Below, piece by piece: positions 17,393 through 25,177 of a DNA stretch of 64,000 nt. The stretch is from Mycolicibacterium sp. 018/SC-01/001 (GTDB taxonomy: Bacteria; Actinomycetota; Actinomycetes; Mycobacteriales; Mycobacteriaceae): contig NZ_VKAA01000027.1 of assembly GCF_007096635.1 (NCBI RefSeq), forward strand, positions 1-64,000. The letters are read 5' to 3'. Position numbers and translations under genes: made by a program. The first letter of the stretch is position 1. Every line of letters begins with the position of its first letter. The notes beneath the pieces were generated by a model. That model saw only the letters and a program-made list of their open reading frames with translations, was not told where the DNA came from and did not search any database.

Positions 17393-18655
17393 ATGGAATG
17401 CGTTGACAGCCGGTCGCTGACCGATCTGCTCGCCGCGTGCGACACGCTGATGAGCGACGTCGGCGAAGCATCGCTGCGGGAGATCGCGACAGCGGCGCTC
17501 AGCGCGTACGCCGACCTCGACGACGACGCCAAGCTCCAGTTCCTCTGCCACATCACCACCGCCTACGACGTCGACGCCGATCGCGTCCGCGCGGCGTTCC
17601 AGCAATGGGACGACGTCCGCGGGTCCGGCTCGCACGCAGGAGACGAGCTGATCGGGCTGTTCACCGCAGTCGAGCCGGCGCGCCAGCAGCTCCTCCGCAG
17701 GATGAACTATGCGCCTGGTGCGACCCTGGCGCTGGTCGAGATGCGTTCCGATCTTCGTCGCCTGATGCGCCGCCATCCCGGCCTGCGAACTCTCGACCAC
17801 GATTTCCACCATCTGCTCAGATCCTGGTTCAACCGCGGATTCCTGCACATGGCCGAAGTGACGTGGAACTCGCCGCCGCAGCTGCGCCGGCACCTGCTGC
17901 GGTACGAGAGCGTTCACCCGATGGCCGGAGACGCCGAGCTCCGCCGGCGCCTGCAACCCGACGACCGCCGCGTCTACGCCTTCTTCCACCCCGCGACCGG
18001 CGATGTGCCGCTGATCTTCGTCGAAGTCGCTCTCGTGCAGGGCATTCCCGATCGAATCACCCCCCTGCTGGAGGCCGATTCGACGCTCGATCCGGCGAGC
18101 GCGGACACAGCAGCCCTGTACTCGATCAACAACGCACTCGACGGGCTGGCCGGCGTGTCGTTCGGTAGCTTCCTGATCAAGCAGGTCATCGAGCAGGTCA
18201 GCGCAGAACTCCCCCACCTGCGACAGTTCGCCACCCTCTCGCCGATCCCCGGCTTTCGCACCTGGCTCGAAGCCACGTCGGACGACGATCCCGAATTGCG
18301 TTCACTGGCTGATGAACTGGATCAGTTGGCGCCTCAGGATCTGACCTCGCCACACGTCACGCGGCTTCGCAACCGGTTCCTACCAGCGTTGTTCACCTAT
18401 CTGACCGTGGCACGGCGCGACGACGGGCGCCCGATCGACGCGGTCGCCCGCTTCCACCTCGGCAATGGCGCGGCCGCGTGGCGGCTGAACTGGCCGGCGA
18501 GCCCGAGTGCCGAAGCCTGGCAGCAGTCCTACGGAGCAATGGTCAACTACCTCTACGAACCCAGCCAGCTCGAGCGCCGCCACGAGGAGTTCGTCCGCCG
18601 GCGCACCGTCGCCGTCACCGGGCCACTCGAAGCCCTGGCGCACGCGACGTCCTAG
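17393..18655 (+). CDS. matA: Malonyl-CoA decarboxylase
   Basis: A 420-residue protein matching malonyl-CoA decarboxylase throughout. It has an N-terminal helical domain, then the catalytic GNAT-like domain with VHPMAGDAELRRRLQPDDRR, YAFFHPATGDVPLIFVEVAL, FYSINN-type ALYSINNALDGLAGVSFG, and LSPIPGFRTWL. The later RFHLGNGAAAWRLNWPAS contains the conserved catalytic-His segment. It converts malonyl-CoA to acetyl-CoA and CO2 in the cytoplasm. It is the first gene of a four-gene operon with malonyl-CoA synthetase and the two MadL/MadM transporter subunits, so the substrate is imported malonate. A strong ribosome site (GAGGAGG) precedes the start. Confidence 0.95.
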   Translation: MECVDSRSLTDLLAACDTLMSDVGEASLREIATAALSAYADLDDDAKLQFLCHITTAYDVDADRVRAAFQQWDDVRGSGSHAGDELIGLFTAVEPARQQLLRRMNYAPGATLALVEMRSDLRRLMRRHPGLRTLDHDFHHLLRSWFNRGFLHMAEVTWNSPPQLRRHLLRYESVHPMAGDAELRRRLQPDDRRVYAFFHPATGDVPLIFVEVALVQGIPDRITPLLEADSTLDPASADTAALYSINNALDGLAGVSFGSFLIKQVIEQVSAELPHLRQFATLSPIPGFRTWLEATSDDDPELRSLADELDQLAPQDLTSPHVTRLRNRFLPALFTYLTVARRDDGRPIDAVARFHLGNGAAAWRLNWPASPSAEAWQQSYGAMVNYLYEPSQLERRHEEFVRRRTVAVTGPLEALAHATS

Positions 18656-18682
18656 AGATCCCACAAGAGAGGAACACCGCCG

Positions 18683-20212
18683 ATGGCGCATCACCCCACC
18701 ATCTACCGCATGTTCGCCGAACATGTTGCCCGCCAGCCGGAAAAGGTGCTGTTCGACCTGCCCGACGGGCGCGCCGTGAGCTACCGCGACACTGCGGAGA
18801 CCGTGCACCGCATCGCTGCGCGACTGGTGGCCGACGGTGTCACGCCGGGCGACCGAGTCGCCATGCAGGTGGCGAAGTCACCGGAGGCTGTTGCGCTCTA
18901 TCTGGCGACCCTGCAGATCGGCGGCGTGTTCCTCCCCCTCAACACGGCCTACACCGTCGCCGAGATGAGGTACTTCCTCGGCGACGCGCAGCCCCGGGTG
19001 CTGGTCTGCGCACCCGAACGGCTGGCCGACTACACCGATATCGCCGATGACGTCACCGATGGCCTCGTCGTCGAGACCCTCGGCGAATCCGGCGACGGCA
19101 CCCTGCTGCGCGACCGGAACCGACACGAAAAGGTCTTCGACGCCGACGCAACCGATCAAGCGGCCATTCTCTACACCTCCGGAACCACCGGCCGGTCCAA
19201 GGGCGCGATGCTCACCCACGGCAACCTGGCGTCCAACTGTGAAGCGCTGCTGGAGGCTTGGCAGTACACCGCCGATGATCGACTCATCCACGCGCTGCCG
19301 ATCTTCCACATCCACGGCCTGTTCGTCGCAGTCAACATGACGTTGGCGGCGGGCGCATCGATGTACTACCTCACCAAGTTCGACACCGACGCCATCGTCG
19401 ACCTGCTGCCGCACGCCACCGTGTTGATGGGCGTACCCACCTTTTACACCCGGTTGCTGAAGAGCCCGCGGTTGACCGCCGAGCGCTGCGAGCAGATGCG
19501 CCTGTTCGTGTCGGGTTCCGCACCGCTGCTGGCCAGCGATCACGAGGCGTTCGCCGCCCGCACAGGCCACGCGATCCTCGAGCGCTACGGCATGACCGAG
19601 ACGGGGATGAACACCACCAATCCCTTGGCCGGGTCCCGCAAGCCCGGCACCGTCGGAAAGCCGCTGCCGGGCACCGAGATCCGCGTTGTCGATCGCGAGA
19701 CCGGACAGTCGGTGCCCGATGGCGACGTCGGTATCGTCGAGGTCCGCGGACCCAACGTGTTCTCGGGATACTGGCAGATGCCGGACAAGACGGTCGCCGA
19801 GTTCCGGCCGGACGGTTTCTTCATCACCGGCGATCTGGGCCGTATCGACGAGGACGGCTACCTCTGCATCGTCGGCAGAGACAAAGACCTGGTGATCTCC
19901 GGGGGATACAACATCTACCCCAAGGAGATCGAGGAGCTGCTCGACAGCCACCCCAAAGTGCTGGAGTCCGCCGTGATCGGCGTGCCCCATCCGGAGTTCG
20001 GCGAAACCGTGGTGGCCGTGGTCGTCCCGACACCGGGTGAGCAGCCCAGGGACAGCGAGTTGTTGGACTATGTGGCCGGCGATCTCGCGCGCTTCAAACA
20101 ACCCCGCGCCGTACGCGTGGTGGAGGCCCTGCCCCGCAATGTCATGGGGAAGGTGCAAAAGGCCGAACTTCGCAAGCGCTACGCCGATCTGTTCGACGGC
20201 GTGGACGCCTAG
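18683..20212 (+). CDS. matB: Malonyl-CoA synthetase (acyl-CoA ligase)
   Basis: The 509-residue acyl-adenylate-forming enzyme shows the AMP-binding P-loop ILYTSGTTGRSKGAM, the A5 motif ERYGMTETGMNT, the A7/A8 hinge FFITGDLGRIDEDGY and the C-terminal Lys region (PRNVMGKVQKAELR). The sequence around ALPIFHIHGLFVAVN is typical of malonyl-CoA synthetases. It activates malonate to malonyl-CoA with ATP and CoA, feeding the decarboxylase 27 bases upstream. AGAGAGGAAC serves as ribosome site. Methylmalonate is an alternative substrate for some MatB enzymes. Confidence 0.93.
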   Translation: MAHHPTIYRMFAEHVARQPEKVLFDLPDGRAVSYRDTAETVHRIAARLVADGVTPGDRVAMQVAKSPEAVALYLATLQIGGVFLPLNTAYTVAEMRYFLGDAQPRVLVCAPERLADYTDIADDVTDGLVVETLGESGDGTLLRDRNRHEKVFDADATDQAAILYTSGTTGRSKGAMLTHGNLASNCEALLEAWQYTADDRLIHALPIFHIHGLFVAVNMTLAAGASMYYLTKFDTDAIVDLLPHATVLMGVPTFYTRLLKSPRLTAERCEQMRLFVSGSAPLLASDHEAFAARTGHAILERYGMTETGMNTTNPLAGSRKPGTVGKPLPGTEIRVVDRETGQSVPDGDVGIVEVRGPNVFSGYWQMPDKTVAEFRPDGFFITGDLGRIDEDGYLCIVGRDKDLVISGGYNIYPKEIEELLDSHPKVLESAVIGVPHPEFGETVVAVVVPTPGEQPRDSELLDYVAGDLARFKQPRAVRVVEALPRNVMGKVQKAELRKRYADLFDGVDA

Positions 20213-20237
20213 GTTTCCCTCAACACAGGAGTACACG

Positions 20238-20639
20238 ATGGTTCTCTACGGAGTAGCAGCATTGGCGCTGTGCATGCTCGTCGGCTCGGCCGTCGGCGAA
20301 CTGCTCGGCGTCGCGCTGGGCGTCGACGCCAACGTCGGCGGTGTCGGTTTCGCGATGATCATGCTGATCCTCGTCACCGAATGGTTGCGACGAAAAGGTA
20401 AGTTCCCGAAGCCAACTGAACAGGGCGTGCTCTTCTGGAGCGCCATGTACATTCCGATCGTCATCGCGATGGCCTCCACGCAGAACGTGGCCAAGGCGAT
20501 CACCGGCGGCCCGATGGCCGTCCTCGCCGGGCTCGGAGCGCTCTCCGCAGGCGCAGCGCTGGTTCCCGTGCTGTCCCGCATCGGCGAGCCGGCCGAACCG
20601 CTGCCGCCGCTGACCGAAGAAGAGAAGCAGGACGCCTGA
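20238..20639 (+). CDS. madL: Malonate transporter subunit MadL
   Basis: A 133-residue membrane protein with four hydrophobic segments. MVLYGVAALALCMLVGSAVG and GVGFAMIMLILVTEWLRR followed by MYIPIVIAMASTQNV are the hallmarks of MadL. It works with MadM as a two-component malonate importer, energised by Na+ or H+. A GGAG ribosome site lies before ATG 20238; the frame is open further upstream, but that stretch lies inside matB. The stop precedes the MadM start by one base, which indicates translational coupling. Confidence 0.93.
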   Translation: MVLYGVAALALCMLVGSAVGELLGVALGVDANVGGVGFAMIMLILVTEWLRRKGKFPKPTEQGVLFWSAMYIPIVIAMASTQNVAKAITGGPMAVLAGLGALSAGAALVPVLSRIGEPAEPLPPLTEEEKQDA

Positions 20640-20640
20640 G

Positions 20641-21405
20641 ATGGAGATGCTCAGTTCGGTACTCGAGAAGAACGACCTGCTGGTCGCTTTCGTGGTCGTC
20701 GGCGCGCTGGTGCTGCTCTCCGGCTTCCTGTCCCGCACCCTCACGCGCGGCCGACTCCATGGATCCGCCATCGCGATCATCATCGGCCTGGCCCTGGCCT
20801 ACTGGGGCGGTGTGGTGACCGGTGGCGAGCACGGGCTGGCCGACTTCGCCGTGCTGTCCGGCCTCGGTCTCATGGGCGGCGCGATGCTGCGCGATCTGGC
20901 TATCGTGTCCACCGCCTACGGTGTCGACTTGAAGGAGATCAAGCGCTCCGGTCTGGCCGGCGCTCTGTCGATCCTGCTGGGCGTCGTGGTCTCGTTCATC
21001 GTCGGCGCCTGCGTCGCAGCGGCATTCGGTTACCGCGACGCCGAATCGCTGGCGACGATCGGTGCCGGTGCTGCCACCTACATCGTCGGCCCGGTGACCG
21101 GAACCGCGGTCGGCGCGAGCTCGGAGGTGATCGCGCTGTCGGTCGCCGCCGGCTTGGTGAAGTCGGTCGTCGTGATGGTCGGCACCCCGATGATCGCCCG
21201 GGTCATCGGACTGAACAACCCGAAGTCCGCGATGGCCTACGGCGGTCTGATGGGGACCACATCCGGCGTGGCCGGCGGCCTCGCGGCCACCGACAAACGC
21301 CTCGTGCCGTACGGAGCGATGACCGCGACTTTCTACACCGGCATCGGTTGCCTGCTCGGGCCGTCCGTGTTCTATGTGGCACTGAGGGCCCTCGTCGGGG
21401 GCTAA
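20641..21405 (+). CDS. madM: Malonate transporter subunit MadM
   Basis: The 254-residue product is the larger, multi-helix partner of MadL, with about seven to eight hydrophobic segments and conserved glycine-rich turns (YWGGVVTGGEHGLADFAVLS, GAGAATYIVGPVTGTAVGA, AYGGLMGTTSGVAGG). Together with MadL it carries malonate into the cell for MatB. It follows MadL without a gap and closes the operon; a strong hairpin lies 19 bases after its stop. Confidence 0.94.
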   Translation: MEMLSSVLEKNDLLVAFVVVGALVLLSGFLSRTLTRGRLHGSAIAIIIGLALAYWGGVVTGGEHGLADFAVLSGLGLMGGAMLRDLAIVSTAYGVDLKEIKRSGLAGALSILLGVVVSFIVGACVAAAFGYRDAESLATIGAGAATYIVGPVTGTAVGASSEVIALSVAAGLVKSVVVMVGTPMIARVIGLNNPKSAMAYGGLMGTTSGVAGGLAATDKRLVPYGAMTATFYTGIGCLLGPSVFYVALRALVGG

Positions 21406-21423
21406 AGGAACCGCGGCGGAGGG

Positions 21424-21453
21424 GGCTCTGTCAGTGCCCGCACGGACAGAGCC
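21424..21453 (+). terminator. Terminator of the malonate operon
   Basis: A perfect nine-base-pair stem, GGCTCTGTC paired with GACAGAGCC around a 12-base loop, lies just after madM and is followed by TTCCC. The T run is short, as is common in mycobacteria. Confidence 0.75.
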
Positions 21454-21525
21454 TTCCCGCCCCCAGAGAGGCGACCTAGCGTGTGATGACCGGTCCACGG
21501 CCCACCTCACGCAACGGAGCCAACC

Positions 21526-22329
21526 ATGTCCACCGTCCACTTCACCTCTCGCACTGATCTTTTCGACCTGTCGGGGAAGGTCGCCCTCGTCACCGGAGGC
21601 ACCAGCGGAATCGGGACCATGATCGCCCGCGGGCTACTGCGCGCGGGCGCTCGGGTGATTATCAGCTCCCGCCGCGAGCTGGCGTGCGCGCGGACCCGAG
21701 AGGCGCTGTCCGACGTCGGCGAGGTGCGGGCCATCCCGGCCGACCTCTCCCGGCACGACGAATGTCGGCGTCTCGCCGAGCTCGTCACCGCCGACGGCGG
21801 CCGGCTCGACATCCTGGTCAACAACGCAGGAGCGATGTGGCGCGAGCCGCTGTCGACCTTCCCCGTCGAGGCGTGGGACACCGTCCTCGACCTCAATCTC
21901 AAAGCACCGTTCTGGCTGGTGCAGGCACTGCTGCCGGCACTCGAGAAGGCAGGCACCGCCGATGATCCGGCACGGATCATCAACATCGGCAGCATCGCCG
22001 CCATTCACGTCGCGCAATCGCCCAATTACTCCTACGCCAGCAGCAAAGCAGCGCTGCATCAGCTCACCAGGGTGCTGGCCCGCGAACTGGGCCCGCGGCA
22101 TGTGACGGTGAATGCCGTTGCACCAGGAGTGTTCCCGTCGCAGATGATGGACGACACTCTCGAAACGATGGGCGACACGATTCGGGCAGCGACGCCGCTG
22201 CGTCGACTCGGCCGTGACGACGACATGGCCGGTGTGGCCGTGTTCCTCGCCAGCACGGCCGGGGCGTTCGTGACGGGGGCCATCGTCCCGGTCGACGGGG
22301 GGATCGCTACCACTGCCTCGGGCGTGTAA
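21526..22329 (+). CDS. SDR-family oxidoreductase
   Basis: A 267-residue short-chain dehydrogenase/reductase with a Rossmann fold. It has the cofactor motif ALVTGGTSGIGTMIARGL, the NNAG strand LDILVNNAGAMW, catalytic Ser in IINIGSIAAIH, and the YxxxK pair in SYASSKAAL. The C-terminus VPVDGGIATTA is typical. ISSRR after the second strand suggests NADP(H). It is followed 53 bases later by an XRE/MmyB-type regulator, a pairing seen often in actinobacteria, where the regulator controls the adjacent reductase. Substrate unknown. Confidence 0.92.
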   Translation: MSTVHFTSRTDLFDLSGKVALVTGGTSGIGTMIARGLLRAGARVIISSRRELACARTREALSDVGEVRAIPADLSRHDECRRLAELVTADGGRLDILVNNAGAMWREPLSTFPVEAWDTVLDLNLKAPFWLVQALLPALEKAGTADDPARIINIGSIAAIHVAQSPNYSYASSKAALHQLTRVLARELGPRHVTVNAVAPGVFPSQMMDDTLETMGDTIRAATPLRRLGRDDDMAGVAVFLASTAGAFVTGAIVPVDGGIATTASGV

Positions 22330-22382
22330 CGGGGCACCTGCAGTACCTCCCGCGGGCCGCGGCCCGGTCGTACGGTGAAGAG

Positions 22383-23261
22383 ATGACCACGACGGAAGCA
22401 CGCGCCGAGATCCGGGAATTCCTCCGGTCCCGCCGTGCCCGCATCGCACCCCAGCACTCGGGCCTGCCTGCCTACGGCGGGAATCGCCGGGTCGCCGGGC
22501 TAAGGCGCGAGGAGGTCGCACTGCTCGCGGGGATTTCGGTCGACTACTACGTGCGGATCGAACGGGGCAGTGTGGCGGGAACGTCGCCGGAAGTGCTCGA
22601 CGCGGTGGCATCGGCTCTGCAACTCGACGAGGCCGAACGCCTGCACCTGCTACACCTCGCGCGTCACTGCGGGAAGCCCCGGGAACCGCGCCGGGCCAGG
22701 ACCACGGTGGCCGTGCGCCCCGGTCTGCAGCAGGTTCTCGACGCGATCACCGACGCGCCCGCCTGGATCCGCAACTGCCGCTTCGACGTGCTCGCCATGA
22801 ACCGGCTCGCCCGCGCGCTGTATTCGCCGATACTGGTCGATTCGCGTCGCCCAGCCAACATCGCGCGGTTCGTGTACCTCCAACCGGATGCCGCGCGAGC
22901 TCTTTTCGTCGACTACGACCAGATCGTGCGGGATGTCGCCGCGAAACTGCGTATGGAGGCGGGCCGCACTCCGCACGACGAGGACTTGAGCGCGCTCATC
23001 GGCGAATTGGCCACGCGCAGTGAGCCATTCCGGCAGCGGTGGGCGTCGCATGACGTCAGAGTGCTGCGAACGGGGCGCAAACGCCTGAACCACCCGGTCG
23101 TCGGGCGGCTGGATCTGGACTACGAGTCGATGCATCTGGCCTCCGAGCAGGAGTTGCATCTGAACGTGTACACCGCACCCGCCGGGACGGCGGCCGCAGA
23201 CGGCCTCGCCGTCCTGGCCTCCTGGGCCGCCAGCCAGGAGGCCCTCCCGACCGAGGTCTAG
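22383..23261 (+). CDS. XRE-family regulator, MmyB-like
   Basis: The 292-residue regulator has an N-terminal helix-turn-helix (GLRREEVALLAGISVDYYVR, RGSVAGTSPEVLDAVASALQ) and a C-terminal MmyB-like ligand domain. The latter contains WIRNCRFDVLAMNRLARALY, FVYLQPDAARALFVDYD and a late LDLDYESMHLASEQELHLNVYTA, the signature of this class, which is proposed to bind a fatty-acid-like ligand. The start ATG has GAAGAG upstream. Its likely target is the SDR gene just upstream. Confidence 0.92.
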   Translation: MTTTEARAEIREFLRSRRARIAPQHSGLPAYGGNRRVAGLRREEVALLAGISVDYYVRIERGSVAGTSPEVLDAVASALQLDEAERLHLLHLARHCGKPREPRRARTTVAVRPGLQQVLDAITDAPAWIRNCRFDVLAMNRLARALYSPILVDSRRPANIARFVYLQPDAARALFVDYDQIVRDVAAKLRMEAGRTPHDEDLSALIGELATRSEPFRQRWASHDVRVLRTGRKRLNHPVVGRLDLDYESMHLASEQELHLNVYTAPAGTAAADGLAVLASWAASQEALPTEV

Positions 23262-23319
23262 GTGGGCGCGGCCGGCTGGGAGTCGGGTTCCCAGCCGGCC
23301 GGCCTCTTCCCTCCCCGAA

Positions 23320-24276
23320 TCAGGTGCGTGGTTTGTGCAGCGGTGAGGCCTGATCACCGGTGCCGAACAGGCCGGTGGGTCCGGTCTTGCCCAGGAGCCC
23401 GCCTCGTCCGCCGGGTCCCCCGTCGCCGCCGACGCCCGTCCGGCCGATGTTGTGGCCGTTGCCGCCCCTGCCGCCGCTACCGCCGTTGCCGTGCAGACCC
23501 TCTGCGTTTCCGCCCTTGCCGCCGTCGCCTCCGGTGGCCGTGCCGGTCCCGCCGGTGGCGTCGCCACCGCGTCCGCCCGTGCCGCCGGTTCCCGTGTCGC
23601 CGACGTCACCGCCCGCGCCGCCCTTCCCGCCTGTTGCGCTGCCCGTCGAGATCGCATTGCCTCCTGCTCCCCCGGCGCCGGCCGTTCCCTTGATGGCGCC
23701 GCTTCTGCCGCCCGCACCGCCGTCGCCGCCGGTGACGTCACCGGTGCCGATCACCGAAGCTCCGTTGCCTCCGTTGCCACCGTCGCCGAACAGCAGCCCG
23801 CCGCGGCCACCTGCGCCGCCTGCGCCATCGTCGACTCCGGCCACGCCGTTGCCACCGGCACCACCGTTGCCGTAGAACAGACCGGCGCGGCCACCGGTTC
23901 CGCCGTTGGCGCCGTTACCCCCGTTGCCGCCGAGTAGTCCCGCCTTGCCGCCGTTGCAGGCGGCGCCCGTGCAGTTGATCGTGGCGTTGAGACCGTCGCC
24001 GTAGAGCCAGCCACCAGCACCGAACATCGGACGCATCGTCGGCACGTCGGTCGCGGCGGCCGGGGTGACGCGGTGGTTGTCGCCGGTGCACGCCGCGGCG
24101 GTATCCGGATCACAGGGGGACTCGACCGAGGTGAGTTGGACGGCGTAGGACGCAGGCGACGGCAGGCCGGGGTGTTGGGTGAGCAGCGTTGCGCCGGCGA
24201 CGGCGAAGGCGGCGCCCGTGATGCCCGCGGCGGCGATCGCACGTCGCGGTGCTGTGGGCGCGGTTGGTCGAGCCAT
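23320..24276 (-). CDS. PGRS-like glycine-rich exported protein lacking a PE domain
   Basis: The 318-residue product begins with a basic start and one hydrophobic helix (residues 12-33, [20 protein letters not shown]) that can act as signal or anchor, then about 70 residues with two Cys pairs. From residue 108 on it is a run of GGxGG-type repeats ([24 protein letters not shown]) as in PE_PGRS proteins. The tail [17 protein letters not shown] is not repetitive. No PE domain (PE motif, 110 residues) is present. ATG 24276 is preferred because the longer frame has no ribosome site. Predicted surface location; function unknown. Confidence 0.75.
   Translation of the reverse strand: MARPTAPTAPRRAIAAAGITGAAFAVAGATLLTQHPGLPSPASYAVQLTSVESPCDPDTAAACTGDNHRVTPAAATDVPTMRPMFGAGGWLYGDGLNATINCTGAACNGGKAGLLGGNGGNGANGGTGGRAGLFYGNGGAGGNGVAGVDDGAGGAGGRGGLLFGDGGNGGNGASVIGTGDVTGGDGGAGGRSGAIKGTAGAGGAGGNAISTGSATGGKGGAGGDVGDTGTGGTGGRGGDATGGTGTATGGDGGKGGNAEGLHGNGGSGGRGGNGHNIGRTGVGGDGGPGGRGGLLGKTGPTGLFGTGDQASPLHKPRT
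23370..23955 (-). repeat. PGRS-type glycine-repeat tract
   Basis: This stretch encodes irregular Gly-Gly-X triplets with frequent GGxGGxGG runs. At DNA level it is built of degenerate CCGCC/GCCGCCG blocks, so it is prone to slippage and to cross-mapping of reads with other PGRS genes. Confidence 0.85.
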
Positions 24277-24732
24277 GGGAGATCCCCCGAATCTGTGAGG
24301 TGCCGGCCGCCGCGGAATAGGCTGCCGCAATCTCGTTTTACGCGCAGCAGCATCACGATCTACCAGCAATCAGCTAACACACAGCGGCTTGGTAGCGGTT
24401 GGCAACATTGCCCTTTTGTGTCCGTTGGCAATTCGAATGCTGACGCATGCGCCGCCGGGCAGACCGCTTCCAGCTATCGATCGGAAATACGGAGACCGGG
24501 CGTCAGCGGAGGTTCCGGCCGGACCCCTCGTCGCGGACGATGGTTCGCGCACCCCGTATTCATGTGCACGCGCAACAAACCAGGCTGCCATTCCATGGTG
24601 GCCTCGAAAATTCGAATCCACACCAAATGCAAATCGAATTGGCCAATAGCGTCGCAAACGGATTGTCAGAATTTAATCTGTTCCAATCGGCACGGGAATC
24701 CGCTCACCGGCCGCAGAAGATAAGAGCAGAGA
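24277..24732. promoter_or_regulatory. Long AT-richer intergenic region upstream of the EspR homologue
   Basis: No gene is visible in these 456 bases. The region is markedly AT-richer than its surroundings. GTTGGCAA occurs twice on the plus strand (24398-24405 and 24424-24431), 26 bases apart, in a stretch that lies between the divergent PGRS-like and EspR genes. EspR is a nucleoid-associated protein that binds such intergenic DNA and controls its own gene, so these could be binding sites. Confidence 0.5.
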
Positions 24733-25140
24733 ATGAACACATTCGCAGACCGGCTGAACAGACTTTTCGACACGGTTTATCCGCCCGGACGCGGACCGCA
24801 CACATCCGCCGAAGTGGTCGCGGCATTGAAGGCGGAGGGGCTGACGATGTCGGCTCCCTACCTGTCGCAGTTGAGATCGGGGAATCGGACCAATCCGTCC
24901 AGCGCGACGATGGCCGCCCTGGCCAACTTTTTTCGCATCAGACCTGAGTTCTTCACCGATGACGCTTACTATGCGAAGCTCAATCAAGAGCTGAACCTGC
25001 TTGCCGGTCTTCGCGACGAGGGAGTACGCCGTGTGGCCGCACGAACCATCGGACTGTCGCCGGAAGCGCAGCGCGATGTCGTGGAGAAAGTCGACGAATT
25101 GCGGCGCAGGGAACACCTTGCCGACCGTGCGTCGGAGTGA
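24733..25140 (+). CDS. espR: EspR homologue, nucleoid-associated XRE-type regulator
   Basis: The 135-residue protein matches EspR closely over its N-terminal helix-turn-helix: FADRLNRLFDTVYPPGRGPH, then LTMSAPYLSQLRSGNRTNPS and ALANFFRIRPEFFTDDAYY. The C-terminal dimerisation helices (VRRVAARTIGLSPEAQRDVV, VDELRRREHL) are also present. In M. tuberculosis EspR is a dimeric architectural protein that binds upstream of the espACD locus and many cell-wall genes. Here it is flanked by exported-protein genes, a divergent PGRS-like gene and a secreted low-complexity protein. No ESX genes are in the window. A GCAGAGA element precedes the ATG. Confidence 0.9.
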   Translation: MNTFADRLNRLFDTVYPPGRGPHTSAEVVAALKAEGLTMSAPYLSQLRSGNRTNPSSATMAALANFFRIRPEFFTDDAYYAKLNQELNLLAGLRDEGVRRVAARTIGLSPEAQRDVVEKVDELRRREHLADRASE

Positions 25141-25177
25141 CCGAGACCGTCTCGCGACAACGAGCCCGGACATAGCG

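Noticed and set aside
23262-24723. Plus-strand Pro/Ala-rich frames opposite the PGRS-like gene
   Set aside because: They are antisense readings of glycine-repeat DNA; such frames always stay open in PGRS tracts.
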